Shown: positions 21,001 to 26,453 of the stretch, in pieces
Numbering within the stretch: the first letter of the stretch is position 1
Layout of the letters: each line of letters opens with the position of its first letter
From: a virus
Length of the DNA stretch: 31,185 bases
Virus record (IMG/VR): IMGVR_UViG_3300030106_005464
Span: 1-31,185 of that record
Strand: one strand, 5' to 3'
Notes under the pieces: generated by a model
Told to the model about the DNA's origin: nothing
Seen by the model: the letters and a program-made list of their open reading frames with translations, nothing else
Databases searched by the model: none
Made by a program: the position numbers and the translations under genes

Positions 21001-21662
21001 ATTAATTCAAAACCAATAGCTTTGTCTAAATGATCTTTATATATAGTACCATAAGCGCCTACGTGTTCTTCTCTATTATTATATGTTACGCTATGACAAG
21101 CTTGTACTACAGCGCAGTTAAAACTACCTTTGTCAAAACTTATCGTTGTATGTGTAGGTGGTGTTGTTGACAAAGCATTTAAAGGTGTACCAGCTTTACA
21201 AGTTTTTATGTTTATTTTTCTAGGTTCATTAACGCCATCAGTAAAAAATAATAAATCATCTATTATATTTATACCAGTTATTATTTTGTTAGGAAATTTT
21301 AAAACAGCAGAAGCCGTACCAGCTTTAGCATCTACTAAAACAGGTACTATTGTACCAAAATCTGGATCATATTCGATAATAGCATCAAATTGATCAGAAC
21401 TTGTAGAAAACTCTTTTTTAATAAACCAATATAATTTATTATTTTTTTCATCAGCAATACTACCAACACATCTGCATTGCTCAGGTATAATATCTTCTAC
21501 TCTATAATTACCTAATAAGTTTTGAACAGTACCAACACCAGAACCTTCAGAAGTTGCAACCTCTATATTCATAGCATCTCTATACTGTCCGTTTGGAACT
21601 ATTCTTTCGTCTAGGTCTTTATTCATTTTACCTAGAGTAAAAGTATTTTTAATCTCCGGCAT
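12024..21662 (-). CDS. Giant tail protein (nozzle/stabilization type with adhesive insert), 3212 aa
   Basis: The N-terminus (MNKDLDERIVPNGQYRDAMN, 13-32, then GTVQNLLGN at about 43-51) is a strong signature of the tail stabilization/nozzle-type protein widespread in marine podovirus-like phages, followed by propeller-like strands (LYWFIKKE, LLFFTDGVNEPRKINI). A second conserved block lies at about 1678-1801 (GDYGISKNPESF, RGAVLRLSMDGLTP, MHDWFRDNL), and a third at about 3080-3118 (FIEKEGKWFNYIRG). The stretch between the last two blocks looks like several beta-sandwich, carbohydrate-binding-like modules, for example near 2650 (YELRFNVSNFTTGKLTID) and 2850 (YRIRFNYSISTGKVIMYYF). The last 70 residues are Pro/Thr/Ser repeats ending GMGGGGY. 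It probably forms the tail nozzle and also binds the host surface. It is long for this group. Start is 3 nt after the upstream stop. Confidence 0.85.
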   Translation of the reverse strand: MPEIKNTFTLGKMNKDLDERIVPNGQYRDAMNIEVATSEGSGVGTVQNLLGNYRVEDIIPEQCRCVGSIADEKNNKLYWFIKKEFSTSSDQFDAIIEYDPDFGTIVPVLVDAKAGTASAVLKFPNKIITGINIIDDLLFFTDGVNEPRKINIKTCKAGTPLNALSTTPPTHTTISFDKGSFNCAVVQACHSVTYNNREEHVGAYGTIYKDHLDKAIGFELIPKYIDDPNAVQPTLSESFNIFQYRDDELIYSGAASLFLATPGSDITGATAVTEVEHGFTMKRDLDPTNSNNFMVGDLIFGQNIAKDIEEKHITVVKQRPKKTLSVKIKTVNVDDPYTEPLFEKILPRFSYRYKYQDNEYSAFAPFTNVVLNPLHKQDYTKDNAYSSKEPYNTSMANIIDSIEVSDFIGPDTPEDVVQVDILYKQEDSNVVYSIASIRHKERAWHDVSRGDYKGGHNNLSNLAYNLGAVRSVSERHMIYGGNYKGRYVVNSENIYAAVPEDQLLRTWDNVPRKALAQELTSNRLVFGNYTQGYNLYDLEPKLKLNYEPRTEYPRGFTSFDTGGLPSIKSQRNYQLGVVFGDKYGRETPVLTSNDSAIKIPWRNDSGQLSASQTYQLRPTLLTDTPNWVDYYKFYIKENSGEYYNLLMEKAYIPGGSNTYDELKEHIYLAFPSSDRNKVKVEDYLILKKKVGVGEQQVPLKNKFKILDIQNEAPDAVKYEYQSLGAVSNGGAWVNGREPQGQTNYLTTLFANNTTRPVIVGSTTNAVGTTRIEFSYSAWIDARGTYLYYSDEDRRQSLTDEEGGLFFSFFRYNTTTGHRKNSSKYRISSITNTNNKYRLTLERAITTKDLAISHDSPTFSNLDLHADLVVQVEQRIKRPKEVLSGKFFVKIANDTSTYLNSFSTDDLLLGNYAIAGVQNVFWAADQIASDNRFPETGIVNSTSSWTTSTNSGHTVKGNTSGSNLSNTETDWSAIMSTLNNDTDNVHGGVFAIDNMHMVAGQLSDNNFAKNASQTWVGSGCFYPYNPVWIGDNKEAKKENTLTSVIGNSNSIKSGWYHHRRNVGTWYGNGGTSSNGYRKNRAVNGLEGIVTTTSAFTDRRINSADEADSPGYKVWKYDGGTGTQYSEYYLDKTYGDSGDEGKFFIHLSFFSPGVNLVTAAPPGTSILPSSPNFVGKYLEGIWGGGVFTPLTTPSDSYDNSFGTGVDGNNNWHEGFPLEGKSVYMSVDPEPNVAPGPGVKNSVGYDLAYADRHYNQWNPAYPDDPDGQIQNFINNIKEGSKFKFRDDDKNIVYTIKKVSVKKLYNHTPWRTRYHYDSTTNDLAPAGDSVEESAMIWADTLDSSGNGGDATKRSNFKDKIFEFGKANNRRVCYIIEVDKNPKDQTYNPVKGNASAANSNLTFAQPGAIEFITNDPNAVLLNNLNKPAVFETEPSQQADLNIYYEASQAIPTKINQDTRELFAPVGCRVEIVGLPEAYNGINHSGELLVVKEQNYLAKWANPNGFDGDGSYDNWNYDVYPEYITERNFVVYPGFCYMDSSGIEIDYSGAEVRFYREDGSYTSALLAIQQADPGFQGDFKTIFALEPKISPRLEMGLNWYNCFCFGNGVESNRIRDGFNETFITNGARASSIIEEPYEEDNRKSGLIYSGIYNSISGINNLNQFIIANNITKDLNPTYGSIQKLFQRKISLIAFCEDRVVGITAGKDTLFNADGNPQIIASNKVLGDASPFVGDYGISKNPESFAKESYRAYFADKQRGAVLRLSMDGLTPISDAGMHDWFRDNLKEPNELIGSYDAYKKDYNLTLARIYTENLLRNSDISEGEELILASPITPEIIENGTTNNGTPVTTPNLSVYNMNVEHRNIQSTTEIKHHPAISVGSIQAFVAGEPAVAQRDPQFVLQDQDLLNENYLTGISHTHDPNIPVDHQPPTSSDSYPKVTSLFKYDNSPYGNGTNPFRSLGVAYPYDSQNFDSMTSNDYGVAKNTNGYSWLKTINGETTYTFTSPTFGTTIYDWNHFQWDTHLYDTYSSSPIDGNSYILYNPVDSGSLQVPNYGYTGIICEGWSRSTHYDANVNILLPYEVDGGIWPTSLISSDVTSWFDGGNNSFSSLQWNGINVAGSFQNTHDWTMFAGEEIVVQVKIRVTNKIPYGLNNGSVFSYHPLSGIQNDTNDADPQLRIKLFDGTTAVPDASIHNPQGSGNTYGDQSSLPFGRTAFSPGTDAAGFQKGFQDAAQVDFPPCPRPSYVVYEDFTLRAYFKFKGTTDNQEEIVVDQLNIKLAPRNTGQADFEITDILIRKKYVFTEPGRLAYAGVPDIPNIPAATVPAWAEVRHNHEHWNVTDLNGMQFLKATRFDGGISDYGPENPASTDSAVDNNGTTQTWTIGNDNGVTTHDPSATQNTWLAQPAQSDEITFETVVPGSTGNWCYLKNANMPAFTWQSDKFYMVDVIVTDYVRGSIYIRGVADAQGYGSWDNTVDQGDADYPAGHLGQISGAWQNAPGIDRRIRLVNITDLDPTSSEDNLIRYTNSGIEVFHWSGVSGGISNKKIFRAVFKVTSNSNVIYDNLTSKFHFQLVDFVGKIDWANAIDIDDIPTGGTMPKFDISNASNTLINSFSRPYVFYENGKINFRRAPFGSNYARQKFDDTNHQSGVSIAKTLPRTSQGYELRFNVSNFTTGKLTIDLRGDYDSSFATNPFALRTALNSSDIDINHGDGDYVFQFNPGDGTNLTEFGYQTKNGLPIIGSAIYVYSDPTYGIVTAQTKNMITLHSEWTLGTNGSILDDLTCSITNLSIRSLESIFVGGSVDSWDFVGFNPIINNYVSFDSENGVININNAPISSFTGGFQGAEIEQVINKKIKTGASYRIRFNYSISTGKVIMYYFNHDAQGFRTQMIDATNGLQEGYYDEVHVIGDEIQNSDGGNVGNGYGGSGFNEKLLTFGIHFRGAQGDLVNGTLDNFSMQEEFPLFEPKTISFSEDVKGWVSFKSFTPENGLSLSKEYYTINNGQLWQHYREFDDSGNIIPRNSFYDTIVESSITAVLNTQPSLVKIFNTLNYEGSQSKINQYNQDHTSQTIKSYNITGKDGWYVESIITNKQEGSISEFIEKEGKWFNYIRGRDQDVKTADLSFQGLGIISAVSVVSGNRANSSNENLTNGSTDAAPPITPNTTLTDPPAPNQNNTPQPPAPQPTPTPTPSPSPSPDSTTTTPSPSPTPPPPAPSGTGMGGGGY
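12055..12175 (-). repeat. Low-complexity Thr-Pro/Ser-Pro coding repeat at the end of the giant tail gene
   Basis: The DNA consists of short GGTGTTGGT/GGTGAAGGA-like units on the plus strand, encoding alternating Thr-Pro, Ser-Pro and poly-Pro on the minus strand. The coding tract is unusually G+C-rich against its surroundings. It probably forms an extended flexible stalk before the Gly-rich C-terminus. Such arrays expand and contract by slippage, so length may vary between related genomes. Confidence 0.75.
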
Positions 21663-21665
21663 ATA

Positions 21666-23252
21666 TTAGTGTTTTATTTGTTTAGATTTACCTCTAAGTA
21701 TTTGAGTTAATTCTTCTAATTTAATATTTGATAATCTTAGTTTTGCTTGTCTTATAGCTGCAAACCTTTCTTTTTTATATCTACGAACAACATATTCAGG
21801 TACGTTTATTTTTGAAGATAAAATAGCATAAATTATATGTTTATACATTGCTTCTTCTGCAAATTTATGAACTTGCATTTCAGAGTTAGTACCTAAACTA
21901 TCACTTATATAATCTAGTATCACAGTTTTTCCTGAAATATTAGAGCTAAAATGTATAAATCCTCTTAGTTCATCAATATAAAAACTACCATTTATTTGAG
22001 CTCTTTGTGGATCTAAACCAAACCTTCTACCTTCGTTAGGCCAATAAACATTATTTTGATAATCTTGATAGTCTTGATAACTATTTATATTATTTTCAGA
22101 AGGATTATGAGATTTATATCTAGTTAAAGTAGTAGACTCTGTTTTTTCTTGTAAATTTGGAACTGGAACATCGGCACTTAAAACAACACTATCAACAGTA
22201 TTTGTTGCTAGCGTTGAAAGTGTAGATAAAGTTGTAAATTCTTGTATATGACTTATTACTAAAACATATATAAATTTTTCGTTGTTAGCATCTAAAGGTA
22301 TATTTCTTAAATCTATATTTTCTAAACTTTGTGTTGATGTTGTACCATCTGTAAATTGAATATAGCTTAAATTACCATTATTATCGAATAAATTAAATAT
22401 AGTAGGATCAATTAAAGCTGCTTTCATATAACCACTTTGACTATATGTTAAATCTGGATTTGAAATATTAGCATTAAAAGTTTCACCAATAACATTTTGA
22501 CCTCCAGGCTCAACAGTGGTAACACCTATTCTAATAAAACCAGCACCATTTCTAGATGTTTGCCCAGCAGAGGTTGCTGTTGATGTTATTGATATTTCAT
22601 CAAGACCTGTTACGTTTATTTTTTGGTGTACTAAGTAAACTCTACTAGCAATACTACCTGAATACGGTGTTCCGACTTGTGCACTATACTGCTTAGAACC
22701 ATGTGTAAAAGTAAGTTTATTATTTGTAATAGTAATGTCGTCGCCATCAGGAACTCTTTGTGGCCCTACTCTAACCCATTGATTTAACGAACTAACATTA
22801 GATTTCAAACTACTACTTTGCTCAAAATTATAATTAGTAAGCATACCATTAGCATTTATTGTAAAATCGTAGCTACCGTCTGTTTCTTGCAATATAGGAA
22901 AAGGATTAGAAGTATCTTTAGTTGGATATAAAATTCTTTTTATACCACTATCGTCAACACAAGAAAGCTTAGTGTAGTTAACATAGTCGTGAGGTAACTG
23001 CATTTTTAAAGAAGGTGGTAGCTCTATTTCTTGTGATTTTATAGATTTAAAAGTATCAAAACTTAACTCTGCTAAACCTCTTTGAGCGTGAAAAGCAACG
23101 TCAATTTTACTACAATTATTTATTAGTTTTTCGTTACCAACATAAGCAACCATAAATTGGTTTATAATATCGTTTAAAGATACAAATTGATAATTACCTT
23201 GATTAGAACCTTGATAGTATTCACTTTGTGTTTTTCCGTCTAATAACCCCAT
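21666..23252 (-). CDS. Tail ring/stump-type structural protein, 528 aa
   Basis: Residues 24-110 include a recognisable block (NDIINQFMVAYVGNEKLI, then DVAFHAQRGLAELSFDTFKS, then LPHDYVNYTKLSCVDDSGIK), and the C-terminal 70 residues are helical and basic (EEAMYKHIIYAILSS, VVRRYKKERFAAIRQAKLRL). This split helical arrangement with a beta-rich insert resembles head-to-tail ring and tail-tubular proteins of podovirus-like phages. The central part (about 130-380) is Ser/Thr/Asn-rich beta structure and could be an exposed decoration. The gene is 4 nt downstream of the 242-aa adaptor gene and 3 nt upstream of the giant tail gene, consistent with a connector between the portal and the nozzle. The exact ring position is not determinable here. 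Confidence 0.7.
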   Translation of the reverse strand: MGLLDGKTQSEYYQGSNQGNYQFVSLNDIINQFMVAYVGNEKLINNCSKIDVAFHAQRGLAELSFDTFKSIKSQEIELPPSLKMQLPHDYVNYTKLSCVDDSGIKRILYPTKDTSNPFPILQETDGSYDFTINANGMLTNYNFEQSSSLKSNVSSLNQWVRVGPQRVPDGDDITITNNKLTFTHGSKQYSAQVGTPYSGSIASRVYLVHQKINVTGLDEISITSTATSAGQTSRNGAGFIRIGVTTVEPGGQNVIGETFNANISNPDLTYSQSGYMKAALIDPTIFNLFDNNGNLSYIQFTDGTTSTQSLENIDLRNIPLDANNEKFIYVLVISHIQEFTTLSTLSTLATNTVDSVVLSADVPVPNLQEKTESTTLTRYKSHNPSENNINSYQDYQDYQNNVYWPNEGRRFGLDPQRAQINGSFYIDELRGFIHFSSNISGKTVILDYISDSLGTNSEMQVHKFAEEAMYKHIIYAILSSKINVPEYVVRRYKKERFAAIRQAKLRLSNIKLEELTQILRGKSKQIKH

Positions 23253-23256
23253 TTAA

Positions 23257-23985
23257 TTATTGTTTTTGTTGTTGTTTTTCACTTAATTCTTTTTGTGTAG
23301 CTGTTTGTACTACATTATAATCTTTTAAACCTATACCAGATAAAGCTAATATTTTATTAACTAATTCAGGCTCTTCAGACTCATGCAACTCAAAATCTGT
23401 TCTATCTGTAGCACTGTGGTTATATAATGGTTTTTCATTAACAACTATATAAGTCCAGTTTACATCAACTGGGCGTCTTATATAATAAGCTCTATAACTA
23501 CCACCTACAGCTTCTTCTGGAATAAAATATAAAACATTACCTTGTACGTAGTATATTGGTCTATCATTAGTTGCTCTAGTAAGAGGAGAACTTTGCGTTG
23601 ATATTAAATCATTTAAGTTTACTTCTTCAACAGAAACAGAATTACTAAGCGGGTTTTCAGCAGAAGAAAGATATCCGGTTTGTAATTTGTAAACATTACC
23701 TAATCTATAAGAATTTATAGACCCTAAGCCTGTACCGCTAATAACTTCATTACTTTGTCTAAAAGGGTATAGTTTTTCTTCTATTAAATTAACCATATTA
23801 TGATATTCACTATCATTACCTGGTGTTCTTTTAAATTGATTTAAGTCATAAAAGTATTGCTCAAATATTTCCATTTGCGCTTGATTAGCGTATAAATTAA
23901 ATTCCTGAGGTGTTATGTAACCTCTTTGTTCTTTATTAGCTAAAGCTAATATTCTTTGATATACTGTATTTACACTTATTGCCAT
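23257..23985 (-). CDS. Head-to-tail adaptor / ring protein, 242 aa
   Basis: The N-terminus (VNTVYQRILALANKEQRGYI, 5-24, then FNLYANQAQMEIFEQYFYDL at 28-47) matches a pattern I associate with adaptor or tail-tubular proteins of marine and Bacteroidota podovirus-like phages. The middle is beta-rich (YRLGNVYKLQTGYL; PIYYVQGNVLYFIPEE; YRAYYIRRPVDVNW) and the end is a short charged helix ending in Gln/Lys repeats. It should sit below the portal and help seal the head. It follows a 53-nt gap that contains a UUCG-loop hairpin, and it is closely coupled to the 528-aa ring-type gene. Confidence 0.7.
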   Translation of the reverse strand: MAISVNTVYQRILALANKEQRGYITPQEFNLYANQAQMEIFEQYFYDLNQFKRTPGNDSEYHNMVNLIEEKLYPFRQSNEVISGTGLGSINSYRLGNVYKLQTGYLSSAENPLSNSVSVEEVNLNDLISTQSSPLTRATNDRPIYYVQGNVLYFIPEEAVGGSYRAYYIRRPVDVNWTYIVVNEKPLYNHSATDRTDFELHESEEPELVNKILALSGIGLKDYNVVQTATQKELSEKQQQKQ

Positions 23986-24003
23986 ATTTTTTGTTTTGTA
24001 TTA

Positions 24004-24025
24004 CGATCGCCCCGAAGAGCGATCG
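24004..24025 (-). other. Intergenic RNA hairpin with UUCG tetraloop, no U-tract
   Basis: On the minus strand a 9-bp stem (CGATCGCTC with GGGCGATCG, one G-U pair) closes a TTCG loop with a C-G pair, the classic extra-stable tetraloop. It lies 13 nt after the stop of the 276-aa gene and 18 nt before the next ATG. The bases that follow are A-rich rather than T-rich, so a standard intrinsic terminator is unlikely; an RNA end stabiliser or processing site fits better. The arm overlaps a perfect 14-bp palindrome at 24016-24029, giving an alternative fold. It is strikingly G+C-rich for this genome. Confidence 0.7.
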
Positions 24026-24038
24026 CTCTACAGTTTGA

Positions 24039-24869
24039 TTAGTTTAATCGTTTTTCTATATTTGCATGTATTTCCATACCTTCATCAGTTTTAAACCAAT
24101 GCGCTAAAGCAGTGTATGGGTGCTCGTCAAATGGTACTGTCATTATAACTCTATCATTAGAACCCCATAAAAAGTTTCTTTGATCTTGAGATAATTTAAT
24201 AATACCAAGTTCTACAGCTTTGATACCAAAATTTCTAAGCTGAACATTGTCATCAGCAGCTAATTCTAAGAACAAAGCAGGATTATTACGAGCAAATACT
24301 AGTAAATCTCTTTTAAGCTCTTTAGAACTCATCTTAGATACCTCAGAACCTTTTTCTACACGTATAATAGCTTCAGCTAAATCTATATCCATATCTCTAG
24401 CTATAACTATTGCATCGGCTTCTAGCTCTAGTATTTCTATTTCATTAGCAGCTTGCTTAGCTGGTTCAAATTCTACATATAGCTTATTTTTATGAGGGTG
24501 ATATAAAGATAAAAGTTTTTGTAGTGTTGTTTTGTTTCTAGGAACTAATAAAACACCGTTTCTAAAAACAATATGCTCTAATCTTTGATCGCCTTTCATC
24601 TCATCTACAAATACTGTTTTTTGATTAGAAGTGTATTTTAATTCTCTTTCGTATCCTTTTTCTTCATCAAAATAATATATATTAGAAGATCTAATAGTAT
24701 ATGATAAAGGTTTTTTACCACCTTTAATAAAATAAGTTCTATCTTTTATTTCCCAACCATCATTTGTAGAAGGATTTTTAGGTTCTACTCTTTTAGGTTT
24801 TGCTGTTTCAACAACTGGTGTTTCAACAACAGGTACCTCTACCTCTTGTGTTTTTTGTTTTTTTGCCAT
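24039..24869 (-). CDS. Virion-region protein of unknown function, 276 aa
   Basis: I do not recognise a named family. Residues 1-35 are a Lys/Pro/Val/Glu linker with a VPVVETPVVETAKP repeat. Residues 40-115 are beta-rich (RTYFIKGGKKPLSYTI; IYYFDEEKGYERELKY; IVFRNGVLLVP). Residues 120-240 are helical, with an acidic Glu/Ala stretch (EIEILELEADAIVIARDMDI), and the C-terminus is a short Phe/His/Trp-containing region. It follows the capsid gene and precedes the tail adaptor genes, so a head accessory, decoration or completion protein is plausible. The gene is bracketed by two UUCG-loop hairpins, which suggests its level is set separately from its neighbours. Leader is A/T-only without a Shine-Dalgarno sequence. 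Confidence 0.7.
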   Translation of the reverse strand: MAKKQKTQEVEVPVVETPVVETAKPKRVEPKNPSTNDGWEIKDRTYFIKGGKKPLSYTIRSSNIYYFDEEKGYERELKYTSNQKTVFVDEMKGDQRLEHIVFRNGVLLVPRNKTTLQKLLSLYHPHKNKLYVEFEPAKQAANEIEILELEADAIVIARDMDIDLAEAIIRVEKGSEVSKMSSKELKRDLLVFARNNPALFLELAADDNVQLRNFGIKAVELGIIKLSQDQRNFLWGSNDRVIMTVPFDEHPYTALAHWFKTDEGMEIHANIEKRLN

Positions 24870-24898
24870 AATATAATATATAATAAAATTAATAAAAT

Positions 24899-24928
24899 AA
24901 AAGGCCGAGGCCGAAGCCCCGGTCTTTT
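24899..24928 (-). terminator. Intrinsic terminator with UUCG loop after the capsid gene
   Basis: On the minus strand the RNA would form a 13-position stem (AAAAGACCGGGGC against GCCTCGGCCTTTT) with one A-C mismatch and one G-U pair, closed by a C-G pair on a TTCG loop and ending in TTTT followed by A/T-rich sequence. It begins 10 nt after the capsid stop codon. The form is that of a rho-independent terminator. Since the next gene is in the same direction with no clear new promoter, it probably acts as a partial terminator that keeps capsid transcripts more abundant than those for tail genes. It may also protect the 3' end of the capsid mRNA. Confidence 0.85.
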
Positions 24929-24937
24929 AAAAATAGT

Positions 24938-26434
24938 TTACTGCATTAACATAAAGTTGTTAGCACCTTGAGTGATTAAACATCTTTCTGATAAATAGTG
25001 AACTTGCATTACGTCTAAACCTGTAGTCGCAGCACCAACCGAACCAGTAGTCCAAGTTTTCATTCTTCTATCATCAGTTTGTGAAGCTCTAAATCTCACG
25101 TGTAAGAAAGGTCTTTTCATACTTTGTCCAACAGTTTGATCATAAACTGAAGAAGTACCAGCAGGAATCATGACCCCTCTAATAGGATCAACAGTATTTC
25201 TACTATTTATACCACCTCTTGTAGCTTGATCGTTTAAGTATCTAAAGTCAGACTTATAAAAGTCATAAGAACCTCTTCTGAAACCAGTGAAACCTAAGTT
25301 TAACGCCATGTCTTCAGAGTTGTTAAATACTCCGTAAGAAGTACCGCCAGCTCCGTAAGAGTTTAATGAAGCTAACATATCATCCATAGCTAAGCTAGTT
25401 GATCTGTTAACAAACATCATGTACTCTTCAATAGCACCTTGCTTGTCAAACTCAGCAAGTATTGCATCGAACTCAGCTAAATCAGTAGCAGCGTTAACAC
25501 CAGTTACACCAGTAGTTACATTACCTCTAGTTTGTATAGCTGCAAATAAACCTTCAGTACCAAAACTATTACCAGCACCGTTAACAGTACCATCAGCTGT
25601 AGAAGAACCTTCAACACCTAAAACACTTTCTAACATTGCCATTTCAATATAGTCAGTAAATCTAGCTCTAGTATCACCTTCAGCTTTTAAATACCATAAG
25701 TAACCACTTTGTCCAGACTCACCAGATATTTCTACCCAACCAATAGCAGAAGTATCAGATCCTGAAATTTCATAATAATCTTTTAAAATAATAGGTTTAT
25801 TAGTAAAAGATTTAAAAACAGGTTCTACATTACCAAAACCATCAGTTGTAGAAGCAGTACCTCCTTGATCATTTGTAGCTTTACCAAACTCAGAACCAAA
25901 AACTAATAATGTAGCTGCGTTTGAAGTACCAGTACCAAATGCAGTAGCATCATCAATATTTTCTACTTCATAAGGTTTACAAGTTACATCGTTATTAGAA
26001 ACAGCTGTTACTAAACATTTAATAGCTCCTTCTGATGTTGCTACTATTACCATATCGTTAATTCTAACACCATGCTTGTCTGTAGATATAGAAGTACCAT
26101 CAATATCATTAGTAATAGAAAAAACTCCAGTAGTATTATTTACAGTACCAGTGTATGATAAGTGTAATCTACCTTGCTCAGACCAGACAACTTGATCAGA
26201 TGTCATAGCCTCTTCAGCCCCAACTTGTGCTAAGAAACCTGAAATAGTTCTCGGTCCGAAAACTTCAGCTTCTTTTTCCATTAGGTCTGGTAAATATTGT
26301 TGCGCCCAACCAGCAGTGGCTGTCGCAGTAAAATCGATATAGTTTGAAGCTAGTGTCGCTTTTTGTGGAGCTGGCACACTATTTAAACTACCTGCGGTCC
26401 CAGAATGCCCAGGACCTGGATTTGAAATTGCCAT
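24938..26434 (-). CDS. Major capsid protein, 498 aa
   Basis: Forms the icosahedral shell, expected to take the HK97 fold. The last third is the most diagnostic part: GFRRGSYDFYKSDFRYLND (about 384-402), then a stretch with KRPFLHVRFRASQTDDRRMK and KTWTTGSVGAATT, ending in HYLSERCLITQGANNFML (480s to 497). This matches the C-terminal signature of capsid proteins of marine podovirus-like phages. The middle is Gly/Thr/Ser-rich, as in E-loop and insertion regions. It lies directly after the scaffold-like gene and is followed by a strong terminator hairpin, both typical of a heavily expressed capsid gene. The coding sequence looks visibly richer in G+C and in preferred codons than its neighbours. 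No cleavable N-terminal scaffold domain is obvious. Confidence 0.9.
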   Translation of the reverse strand: MAISNPGPGHSGTAGSLNSVPAPQKATLASNYIDFTATATAGWAQQYLPDLMEKEAEVFGPRTISGFLAQVGAEEAMTSDQVVWSEQGRLHLSYTGTVNNTTGVFSITNDIDGTSISTDKHGVRINDMVIVATSEGAIKCLVTAVSNNDVTCKPYEVENIDDATAFGTGTSNAATLLVFGSEFGKATNDQGGTASTTDGFGNVEPVFKSFTNKPIILKDYYEISGSDTSAIGWVEISGESGQSGYLWYLKAEGDTRARFTDYIEMAMLESVLGVEGSSTADGTVNGAGNSFGTEGLFAAIQTRGNVTTGVTGVNAATDLAEFDAILAEFDKQGAIEEYMMFVNRSTSLAMDDMLASLNSYGAGGTSYGVFNNSEDMALNLGFTGFRRGSYDFYKSDFRYLNDQATRGGINSRNTVDPIRGVMIPAGTSSVYDQTVGQSMKRPFLHVRFRASQTDDRRMKTWTTGSVGAATTGLDVMQVHYLSERCLITQGANNFMLMQ

Positions 26435-26453
26435 AATTTTTTATTTTAAATTG

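Noticed and set aside
24019-24026. GCGATCGC octamer, the HIP1 element of cyanobacteria
   Set aside because: I saw only this copy, inside a hairpin, and the proteins and leaders point to a Bacteroidota host rather than a cyanobacterium.
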